Positions 7,801 to 13,667 of a stretch of 14,617 nucleotides of DNA are shown in pieces. Source of the DNA: Bordetella parapertussis (lineage in GTDB: Bacteria; Pseudomonadota; Gammaproteobacteria; Burkholderiales; Burkholderiaceae_B); contig CALQNE010000058.1 of NCBI GenBank assembly GCA_943331855.1, forward strand, positions 1 through 14,617, given 5' to 3'. Under the pieces are notes generated by a model. That model did not search any database, was not told the origin of the DNA, and worked only from the letters and a program-made list of their open reading frames with translations. A program made the translations under genes and the position numbers. The number at the start of each line of letters is the position of its first letter. Position 1 is the stretch's first letter.

Positions 7801-8985
7801 TTAAAATGAACGCGGCATACCCAACATGTGCTCACCGATGTACGAAAGCACTAAGTTGGTAGAAATCGGTGCAATTTGAAACAGACGGGTTTCGCGCCAT
7901 TTGCGTTCGACGTCGTACTCTTTGGCATAGCCAAAGCCACCGTGGCACTGTATGCAGGCTTCAGCCGCATGCCAGGTTGCTTCTGAGGCAAGCAGTTTGC
8001 CCATGTTTGCATCGTCGCCGCAGGGCAGGCCCGCGTCATAGAGTGCTGCCGCGCGGCGCAAGACCAAGTCTGCCGCATCGGTCTCAGCGTGGGCGCGTGC
8101 AATCGGAAATTGCACCGCTTGGTTTTGACCAATCGGACGATCAAAGACGCGGCGCTCGTTGACGTAGGCCACTGAGGTTTTGGTAAACCAGCGTGCATCG
8201 CCAATCGCTTCGGCCGATACCAAAATACGTTCAGCATTCATGCCGTCAAGAATATATTTAAAGCCTTTGCCTTCTTCACCGATTAGGCAATCAGCAGGGA
8301 TCTTTAAATTGTCAAAAAATACTTCTGTCGCGTGATGGTTGATCATCGCTTTAAGTGGACGAATATCCAGGCCTTTACCCAGGCCATCGCGAATGTCTAA
8401 CAAAAAGACAGACAAGCCATCGCTTTTCTTTTTGCATTGTTCAACGGGTGTCGTGCGCGCCAACAGCAGCATCAAATCAGAGTGCAGTGCGCGTGAGGTC
8501 CAGACCTTTTGCCCGTTAATGACGTAATGATCGCCTTGGCGTTCGGCACGTGTTTTAAGTTTAGTGGTGTCGGTGCCCGTGGTCGGTTCGGTGACGCCAA
8601 AGGCCTGCAAGCGTACTTTGCCTGCAGCGATATCGGGCAAGTATTTTTTCTTTTGCGCGTCACTGCCGTGACGCAATACCGTACCCATGGTGTACATCTG
8701 GGCATGGCAGGCGCCTGCGTTACAGCCCGATTCGTGAATTGTTTCGAGAATGACCATGGCCGCCCGCAACGGCATGCCACTGCCGCCGTACTCTTCAGGA
8801 ATGAGTGCGCCCAGATAACCTGAGGCAGTCAGCGCCTGAACAAATTCGGTCGGGTAGGCGAGTTTTTCTTCGAGTCCACGCCAGTACGACCCAGGAAAAT
8901 CTGCACAGACGCGTTTGACGCCCTCGCGGATCTCGGGATAATCCAAGCCTGTTTCGATGTTAAGAGAGTGTGTTGTTTGAGTCAT
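7801..8985 (-). CDS. Acyl-CoA dehydrogenase family protein
   Basis: 394 residues, full-length FAD-dependent acyl-CoA dehydrogenase. Visible elements are the N-terminal helical domain (GYLGALIPEEYGGSGMPLRAA, about 56-76), the FAD signature FGVTEPTTGTDTTKLKTRA (129-147) and YVINGQKVWTSRA (154-166), the substrate/FAD region GKGFKYILDGMNAERILVSAEAIGDAR (239-265), and the C-terminal CHGGFGYAKEYDVERKWRETR (347-367). The usual MCAD-type catalytic YEGT motif is replaced by FQIAPIS (369-375). E252 in NAER sits where isovaleryl-CoA dehydrogenase has its helix-G catalytic Glu and is the likely base. The enzyme would oxidise an acyl-CoA to a 2-enoyl-CoA, passing electrons to ETF. Downstream of the hydratase (65-nt gap) and upstream of MmgE/PrpD. 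Chain length or branching preference is unknown. Confidence 0.93.
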   Translation of the reverse strand: MTQTTHSLNIETGLDYPEIREGVKRVCADFPGSYWRGLEEKLAYPTEFVQALTASGYLGALIPEEYGGSGMPLRAAMVILETIHESGCNAGACHAQMYTMGTVLRHGSDAQKKKYLPDIAAGKVRLQAFGVTEPTTGTDTTKLKTRAERQGDHYVINGQKVWTSRALHSDLMLLLARTTPVEQCKKKSDGLSVFLLDIRDGLGKGLDIRPLKAMINHHATEVFFDNLKIPADCLIGEEGKGFKYILDGMNAERILVSAEAIGDARWFTKTSVAYVNERRVFDRPIGQNQAVQFPIARAHAETDAADLVLRRAAALYDAGLPCGDDANMGKLLASEATWHAAEACIQCHGGFGYAKEYDVERKWRETRLFQIAPISTNLVLSYIGEHMLGMPRSF

Positions 8986-9050
8986 GATGATCGATCCGTA
9001 TCTAGGTGATTATTTATTTTTCATCCAAGGAATTGTTGCGAAGGGCTCGC

Positions 9051-9851
9051 TTAACATCCTTTGAAATTCGCTTTACGTTTTTCGTTAAAGGCAGCGATGC
9101 CTTCCATGCGATCTTCTGTGCCGATCAAATGGTTGTACGCTTCAATTTCAAATCTGAAGGCGGTGCGTAGTTCCATTTGCCCGCCGAAGCGCACAGATTT
9201 TTTAATTTGTCGTACCGAAAGCGGGGCATTGCTAGCAATCGCTTCGGCCGTTTCAAGTGCGCGTGGCAAGACGTCGGCGGGCTCAAGGACCGCATTGACG
9301 AGCCCATATTCGTTTGCCTGCTGCGCGTTAAAGGGCTTGCCCGTCATGAGGATTTCTTTGGCGCGACGCTCGCCAATTGCACGCGGTAGATTTTGCGTGC
9401 CGCCGGCGCCCGGCATGATGCCTAAGGTGACTTCGGTCAGCGCAAAACGCGCAGCGTTGCTTGCGTAAATAAAGTCACAGGACAAAGCCATTTCAAGACC
9501 GCCCGCATAGGCGTGTCCGTTGACCGCGGCGATCACCGGTACAGGCAAATCAACCAATGTCCAGAACATGCGCTCAAATAATTCGTGTTGCAGCGTCCAT
9601 TGTTTTTTAGTCATGCCATTGCGTTCTTTCAGATCGCCGCCGGCACAAAATATTTTTTCACCCGCACCGGTGAGTACCACGCAGCGAATGTCGCCCGCAT
9701 CCGCAGTGAGGCGATTCCAGAGATCAAGCATGTCATGCCCCATCTGGGTGTTGACAGCATTGCCCACTTGAGGGCGGTTGATCGTGACTTTTAAAACGTG
9801 AGCGCCGATCACTTCTGTGGCAATCGTTTCGTAGCTCGGTAAGGCGGTCAT
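9051..9851 (-). CDS. Enoyl-CoA hydratase/isomerase (crotonase superfamily)
   Basis: 266 residues, normal for crotonases. Oxyanion-hole segments are FCAGGDLKER (68-77) and HAYAGGLEMALSCDF (113-127). Both glutamates that define a hydratase are present: E120 (AGGLEMAL) and E140 (ALTEVTLG), 20 residues apart like E144/E164 of rat mitochondrial hydratase. Hydration of a 2-enoyl-CoA is therefore the most likely reaction, in line with an acyl-CoA dehydrogenase directly downstream. The C-terminus NEKRKANFKGC is the usual crotonase end. A clear Shine-Dalgarno (AAAAAGGA) lies 8 nt before the ATG, and the ATG overlaps the CaiB-family stop by 4 nt, so the two are translationally linked. Substrate identity is not readable. 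Confidence 0.94.
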   Translation of the reverse strand: MTALPSYETIATEVIGAHVLKVTINRPQVGNAVNTQMGHDMLDLWNRLTADAGDIRCVVLTGAGEKIFCAGGDLKERNGMTKKQWTLQHELFERMFWTLVDLPVPVIAAVNGHAYAGGLEMALSCDFIYASNAARFALTEVTLGIMPGAGGTQNLPRAIGERRAKEILMTGKPFNAQQANEYGLVNAVLEPADVLPRALETAEAIASNAPLSVRQIKKSVRFGGQMELRTAFRFEIEAYNHLIGTEDRMEGIAAFNEKRKANFKGC

Positions 9852-11023
9852 GGGGTTTTCCTTTTTAATAACAGATCGGTATGTTCACCAAGTTTTGGAG
9901 GTGGTGAAAGTGGTCTTGGTCGTACGCCATCAAAGCTCAGCGGCAGCCCAAGAAACTTCATTCCTGTTCCTGGAACGTCTTGAACTAAACCGAGTGCTTC
10001 GGTTTGAGGGTGGGCAAGCATCTGGGCTAAATCGTTGACAGGTGCGCAAGGCACGCCTGCGGCTTCAAGAAGGGTTGTCCAGTGAGCCGTGCTTTGAGTG
10101 GCCACGATTACTTCAATCAGTGGATAGAGCTCGTTTTGGTGTTCGACACGCTTGGGGTTGTCGATAAAGCGCGGATCGTCAATCCATTCAGGGTGCTCCA
10201 AGACTTTGGCCAGGGATTTAAACAGCCCGTCGCTGCCCGCGGCGATGACGATTTCTCCATCGCTCGTGAGGTAGCCCTTGTAAGGCACAATGCCAGGAGT
10301 GCCAGAGCCTTGCTTGCCCGCGAGTTTTCCGGAGGCTAAATATTGAGAGGCCAATAAAGACACCCATGAGGTAGCCGTCTCAAATAATGACACATCGATG
10401 ATACGTCCCACGCCCGACACTTGACGCTCGTAAAGGGCGGTCAGAATGCCAATGATGCCCCACATGCCTGTGCCCATATCTACGATTGACGCGCCGACGC
10501 GCACAGCCGGGCGGCCGGGCTCTCCGGTGGTACTCATGATGCCGCCAAAGGCTTGCATCAGTGGGTCATAGCCTGGACGGGCTTTGAGAGGTCCTTCGCG
10601 ACCGAAGGCGCCGAGACTGCAGTAAATAAGCCGAGGCTGACGTGCTAACAAACTTTTGCCATCGAGTCCAAGTTGTTCGACATGTCCAGGGCGAAGGTTT
10701 TGAATCACGATATCGGCCTCGTCACAGATCAGGTCCTTGAGTGCCGCGATTTGTTCGGGGTCACGAAGTTCACAGACGACGGATTGCTTGTTGCGATTCA
10801 ACGATTGAAAAAAAGCGGAGGCGCCCTCCCAAAACGGTGGCCCCCAGCGGCGCGCATCATCACCTTCGGCTTTTTCAACCTTGATGACTCTCGCGCCCAG
10901 TTCGCTCAGAATCTGTCCCGCGAACGGGGCTGCAACGCTATGACCGAGCTCGATGACGGTTAGCCCAGCAAAAGGGCCGGTGGGGCTCGAGGATGATTGC
11001 GCAGGTTTTGTCATTTTTATCAT
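9848..11023 (-). CDS. CaiB/BaiF family (class III) CoA-transferase
   Basis: 391 residues. The opening GLTVIELGHSVAAPFAGQILSELGARVIKVE (about 20-50) is the classic class III CoA-transferase start, followed by SLNRNKQSVVCELRDP (74-89), GYDPLMQAFGGIMSTTGEPG (151-170) and ASIVDMGTGMW (178-188). D182 aligns with the catalytic Asp169 of formyl-CoA transferase and forms the enzyme-bound anhydride and thioester. The family moves CoA between carboxylic acids, so here it probably activates the substrate of the downstream hydratase and dehydrogenase. It is the first gene of that cluster. The ATG at 11023 and another at 11014 (MTKPAQ) both lack a good Shine-Dalgarno; the inner one is possible. Typical substrates of relatives include carnitine, succinate, itaconate, mesaconate and benzylsuccinate. 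None can be preferred here. Confidence 0.93.
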   Translation of the reverse strand: MIKMTKPAQSSSSPTGPFAGLTVIELGHSVAAPFAGQILSELGARVIKVEKAEGDDARRWGPPFWEGASAFFQSLNRNKQSVVCELRDPEQIAALKDLICDEADIVIQNLRPGHVEQLGLDGKSLLARQPRLIYCSLGAFGREGPLKARPGYDPLMQAFGGIMSTTGEPGRPAVRVGASIVDMGTGMWGIIGILTALYERQVSGVGRIIDVSLFETATSWVSLLASQYLASGKLAGKQGSGTPGIVPYKGYLTSDGEIVIAAGSDGLFKSLAKVLEHPEWIDDPRFIDNPKRVEHQNELYPLIEVIVATQSTAHWTTLLEAAGVPCAPVNDLAQMLAHPQTEALGLVQDVPGTGMKFLGLPLSFDGVRPRPLSPPPKLGEHTDLLLKRKTP

Positions 11024-11078
11024 TTATCAGGTGAACATCCCCGCCCGCGTCGGGTTGGGATGGGAATCCAGTTAAAAC

Positions 11079-11114
11079 AAAGGCTCAGACCCTCAAAAGA
11101 GAGCCTGAGCCTTT
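11079..11114 (-). terminator. Rho-independent terminator after the terC-hypothetical operon
   Basis: Perfect 10-bp arms AAAGGCTCAG (11079-11088) and CTGAGCCTTT (11105-11114), with an extra inner CTC/GAG pairing around AAAA. On the minus strand the hairpin is followed by TTTGTTTTAAC, a T-rich tail. It lies 72 nt after the stop of the 147-residue gene and ends the transcript before the CaiB-family gene, which therefore probably has its own promoter in the 55 nt between. Confidence 0.75.
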
Positions 11115-11132
11115 CAATCATATATGGAAATG

Positions 11133-11168
11133 CGAATTCTTACCTTCGCCCAAGCGAAGGGGAATTCG
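11133..11168. repeat. Long imperfect hairpin just downstream of the 147-aa gene
   Basis: CGAATTC (11133-11139) pairs with GAATTCG (11162-11168), and inside it CCTTCGC (11143-11149) pairs with GCGAAGG (11154-11160) around a CCAA tetraloop. This gives 14 bp with one 3x1 internal loop. It has no T-run on either side in the right place for termination; on the minus strand it precedes the true terminator by about 20 nt, so it may protect the 3' end of the mRNA. Confidence 0.7.
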
Positions 11169-11185
11169 TGAGGACTAAAAAAACG

Positions 11186-11629
11186 TTAATCGGCTGCTAG
11201 AGCCAAAATGGCGGTGGTGGCGGCGACGCCCATTGCCCTTGTCGCTAGATCAGGCTGAGCCTGTTGCCCTTCGACCAGAGCTTCTGGGGTATGCGCCAGT
11301 TTTGGCTTGCGGGCGTCAAGCACGCGTGCCCCAAGAAATTCACCTTGCAGCTGTTTAGTGACATTGATCAAGGGGCCAAAGGCGACACGATGAACGAAAT
11401 GATGTCCCTCCGGGGTGAAAGCTTTGGAGATTTCAGTGCAAGTGTTCTCCGACCACTGTGTTTGCCATTTTTTACGAGCACCGCCAGAGATCCATCTTGA
11501 AATGTGACGATTTAGCTTGGGTGGGCAGCCCACCAGCACGCACTTTGTTGGCTGACGCGAGTCAATCATCGTAGCCAGTTGGTTGCGTGCATATTCAGAA
11601 TCATTGATGTAAACGATAAGGGTTTCCAT
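11186..11629 (-). CDS. Uncharacterised small protein co-transcribed with terC (possible universal-stress-like fold)
   Basis: 147 residues. I do not recognise a defined family. The N-terminus METLIVYINDSEYARNQLAT resembles the first beta strand and helix of a universal stress protein, with CVLVGCPPKL (30-39) as a possible second strand. No nucleotide-binding GxxGxxx motif is evident, and the C-terminus (MGVAATTAILALAAD) is hydrophobic but short. There is no signal peptide. A strong AGGAGG Shine-Dalgarno overlaps the terC stop region, 7 nt before the ATG, and only 11 nt separate the genes, so it is cotranscribed with terC and falls under the same Mn2+ riboswitch. That context suggests a role in manganese or stress handling (inference). 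Followed by a hairpin and a terminator. Confidence 0.8.
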   Translation of the reverse strand: METLIVYINDSEYARNQLATMIDSRQPTKCVLVGCPPKLNRHISRWISGGARKKWQTQWSENTCTEISKAFTPEGHHFVHRVAFGPLINVTKQLQGEFLGARVLDARKPKLAHTPEALVEGQQAQPDLATRAMGVAATTAILALAAD

Positions 11630-11640
11630 GTGACAGCCTC

Positions 11641-12369
11641 CTAAGATTTGTGATTGACAAGTTTTGTTGAAGAGAGGGTGTTGCTGTTGCTACTTGATTT
11701 ACGCGCCGCATACTTGCTCGTGATGAACACGAGTGCGATTGCGACGATATAGGTGGCCCAACGCGCGATTTCGTTGAGGCGAGCAGTGCCGTCAAAAATC
11801 GGGTCGAGTAGTTTCTCGTCGGTGATCATTTTGGCCGCTGTGAAGGCCAGAACCGCTGCACCGATATTGATGATGACGGGCCAGCGTTCGACCATTTTGA
11901 GTACGAGCGTGCTGCCAAACACAACGATTGGAACGCTGATCAGCAAACCTATTACAACGAGATCGAACGAGCCTTGTGCAGCACCTGCGACGCCAAGAAC
12001 GTTGTCAATGCCCATTAAGGCATCGGCCACGATGATGGTTTTCATCGCGCCCCAAAAAGAGGTGACGCGAATGTCGTGCTCTTTGTCTTCTCCGGTATCG
12101 AGAATCAATTTGCAGGCAATCCAAAGAAGCCCGAGACCGCCAAGAAGCATGAGGCCAGGGATTTTGAGCAGCCAAACAACCACAACCGTTAAAGCAGAGC
12201 GAACGGCAATGGCTCCAACGGTACCGAACCAGATGGCTTTCTTTTGTAGAGCAGGAGGAAGTTTACGAGCAGCCAGCGCAATCACAATTGCGTTGTCGCC
12301 CGCGAGTACAAGGTCAATCAGAATAATGGCGAGCAGAGCTGACCACCACGTGGAGGAAAAGAGTTCCAT
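11641..12369 (-). CDS. TerC family integral membrane protein, probable Mn2+ exporter
   Basis: 242 residues with about seven hydrophobic segments (roughly 8-34, 46-70, 73-91, 107-130, 135-157, 165-181, 204-220), so an inner-membrane protein. The two TerC signature motifs are present: DLVLAGDNAIVIALAA (19-34, D19 and D25) and ADALMGIDNVLGVAGAA (115-131, D116 and D122). These acidic residues are thought to coordinate the transported metal. Known TerC/Alx-type proteins export Mn2+, and several are controlled by yybP-ykoY riboswitches; such a riboswitch lies in this gene's leader. It starts at ATG 12369 with an AAGG Shine-Dalgarno 8 nt upstream. The last ~20 residues are Ser/Asn/Lys-rich and cytoplasmic-looking. 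The 147-aa gene follows after 11 nt. Tellurite resistance is the historical name only. Confidence 0.93.
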   Translation of the reverse strand: MELFSSTWWSALLAIILIDLVLAGDNAIVIALAARKLPPALQKKAIWFGTVGAIAVRSALTVVVVWLLKIPGLMLLGGLGLLWIACKLILDTGEDKEHDIRVTSFWGAMKTIIVADALMGIDNVLGVAGAAQGSFDLVVIGLLISVPIVVFGSTLVLKMVERWPVIINIGAAVLAFTAAKMITDEKLLDPIFDGTARLNEIARWATYIVAIALVFITSKYAARKSSSNSNTLSSTKLVNHKS

Positions 12370-12483
12370 TGTTCAAGCCTTAAAAAGACAATCAATCAAA
12401 ACCTAAACAGGAAATACGATGACAATTCGTTAGTTGAAAAATCAACAAAACGCGATTGACAACACAGGCCCTGTTAGGCCACT

Positions 12484-12630
12484 GATCGAAGGTCTTGCTC
12501 GGCTTGTTATGGTTCAGTTATATGCCCGACAAGCCGGAAGCTTTCGCTTCGTAATGACGACTTGACGTGCCCTTTGTGAGATAAAAATTCGAACCGGATC
12601 ACAAAGAACTGGAGCTACTCCCCATCGAAG
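12484..12630 (-). ncRNA. yybP-ykoY manganese riboswitch in the terC leader
   Basis: Read on the minus strand, the leader holds all the conserved blocks of this aptamer in order: GGGGAGTAGC (loop L1, about 12614-12623), GTCGTCATTACG (about 12549-12560, the L3 side), CCGGCTT, and the 3' junction GCAAGACC (about 12491-12498). P1 pairs TCGATGG (12622-12628) with CCTTCGA (12486-12492) with one U-U mismatch. A second arm is formed by CTTTGTGA/TCACAAAG (12572-12579 with 12599-12606). The published family senses Mn2+ and usually activates exporter genes. The expression platform would be in 12370-12483, where a GGCC/GGCC hairpin and a GTTGA-TTTT-TCAAC hairpin are visible; no T-tract terminator follows them, so translational control is a reasonable guess. 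Confidence 0.92.
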
Positions 12631-12791
12631 TTTTAATATACCTAAAAAAAATGAGAAACGTACAAATTATTTCTAAATAGGTGGCGTTTTGAGCAAAACC
12701 TAGGGAAATCCTGATCCTGCGAGGGAGGTTTGCATCACTTAGGCATCCTGCAAGGTTTTATGTTGTCGGTGACTCAGCTGTGCGGCGTTAT
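12631..12791. other. Intergenic region between the terC promoter and the MBL hydrolase stop
   Basis: Together with the riboswitch leader (12370-12630) this forms a 422-nt stretch without a gene. Apart from the candidate promoter it holds a possible bulged hairpin, GCAAAACCT (12693-12701) against AGGTTTGC (12726-12733), 58 nt after the hydrolase stop. It has no T-run, so it is a weak terminator candidate at best. No convincing ORF with a Shine-Dalgarno is seen. Confidence 0.6.
12635..12665 (-). promoter_or_regulatory. Candidate sigma70 promoter for the riboswitch-terC operon
   Basis: On the minus strand TATATT (12635-12640) is a good -10, placed just before the aptamer. TTGTAC (12660-12665) is the best -35, but the spacer is 19 nt and contains an 8-T run. 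Transcription would begin close to the 5' side of the riboswitch P1, as expected. Confidence 0.45.
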
Positions 12792-13529
12792 TTAGCGCAA
12801 AATCAATTCGATCGTAGGTGGTTCATCCCAAATCCAGCCGCCGTTGCGCCTGAAAATTTCAGGGAAATGCCCTGGCACAATGACGTCAGTGCCTTCGCAG
12901 ATCTCGGCAATCGAGCGCTTTGACTCTTCAGCTGAGGCAAAACACATGTCGCTCATTTGGGCTAACACCTCTTTGGGATATTTGACCGCATCGCCGGCTA
13001 AGACGACCCGACGACCGTCGGCCTGCGTAAACCGTAACGCTTGAGAACCGGTCGTGTGGCCAGGGACTTCAAAGTGTTCGACACCCGCAACGAGTTCACC
13101 GCGCTTAGGCAAAACCCTAACGTCGAATTCGGCGAGTAACTCATGAATCTTCCAAGGCACGAAGAGATCATCGGGGTGCGGATTACGTGCGTAGGCGATC
13201 TCGGTTTCGCTGACGCAGACTTTGACACCCTTGAACAGGTCGAGATTTTGGCAATGGTCAAAATGCAAATGAGATAAAAATACCAAGTCGATATCCGTTG
13301 GGGCAAGACCGCGCTCGTTGAGGGCGGCCAGTAGCGCTTTGCGTACGCAATAGTGGCCGGTATCGAACAGAATGCGTGTGCCATCTGCTGCCGTAAGCAA
13401 GGCCACATTGCAGAGCCCAAAAAAGCCGCCTTTAAAGCTCAGGCTGTTTCCTTTCAGCAGTAATTCGTAGCGTGCGTTCAATCTTGCTCTCCAAGGTATT
13501 TTTAAATTTTTTTGGTCACTTTTGACCAT
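12792..13529 (-). CDS. MBL-fold metallo-hydrolase (lactonase-like)
   Basis: 245 residues. The zinc-binding set of the metallo-beta-lactamase fold is complete: HLHFDH (H87, H89, D91, H92), H158 in VPGHTTGS, D180 in LAGDAV, and H221 in VPGHFPE. The HxHxDH form with GHTTGSQ resembles the N-acyl-homoserine-lactone lactonase/glyoxalase II-like branch, but many relatives hydrolyse other esters or lactones, so the substrate is unassigned. There is no signal peptide, so it is probably cytosolic. The ATG at 13529 is inside an inverted repeat (13513-13528); the upstream GAAGAAG is only a weak Shine-Dalgarno. It is divergently transcribed from the TRAP binding-protein gene with 138 nt between the starts. 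A shared regulator is plausible. Confidence 0.9.
   Translation of the reverse strand: MVKSDQKNLKIPWRARLNARYELLLKGNSLSFKGGFFGLCNVALLTAADGTRILFDTGHYCVRKALLAALNERGLAPTDIDLVFLSHLHFDHCQNLDLFKGVKVCVSETEIAYARNPHPDDLFVPWKIHELLAEFDVRVLPKRGELVAGVEHFEVPGHTTGSQALRFTQADGRRVVLAGDAVKYPKEVLAQMSDMCFASAEESKRSIAEICEGTDVIVPGHFPEIFRRNGGWIWDEPPTIELILR
13513..13528. promoter_or_regulatory. Perfect 6-bp-arm inverted repeat over the MBL start (candidate operator)
   Basis: TGGTCA-CTTT-TGACCA is a perfect dyad. Its right arm overlaps the hydrolase start codon and a TTGACC -35-like element for the plus-strand TRAP gene. A TGGT...ACCA core is the kind of site GntR/FadR-family repressors use, but no regulator gene is in the window. 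It could alternatively act as a hairpin at the hydrolase start. Confidence 0.45.
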
Positions 13530-13552
13530 TGATGTTACTTCTTCGTTACTAT
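13522..13552 (+). promoter_or_regulatory. Candidate promoter for the TRAP binding-protein gene
   Basis: TTGACC (13522-13527) matches the -35 consensus well, with TACTAT (13547-13552) as a -10; the 19-nt spacer is long. It would give a 5' leader of about 110 nt before the ATG at 13668. Tentative. Confidence 0.35.
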
Positions 13553-13667
13553 GTTTGCCATCCGCTATGTTGCAGCGCCGCAGTCGTGGTCTGCGCCATT
13601 CGGTAGGGGTTGAGTTTTCACACCCTAAGTTGCCCTTTTCACCTCTATCCTTTGTCCAGGAGACATC

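Noticed and set aside
11753..12406. Long plus-strand frame of 217 codons opposite terC
   Set aside because: Low-complexity Ser/Thr/Ile-rich translation typical of the antisense of a membrane-protein gene; terC carries the conserved motifs.
12792..13529. Specific call as a quorum-quenching AHL lactonase
   Set aside because: The zinc motif is shared by many MBL hydrolases; no residue pattern here singles out AHL substrates.
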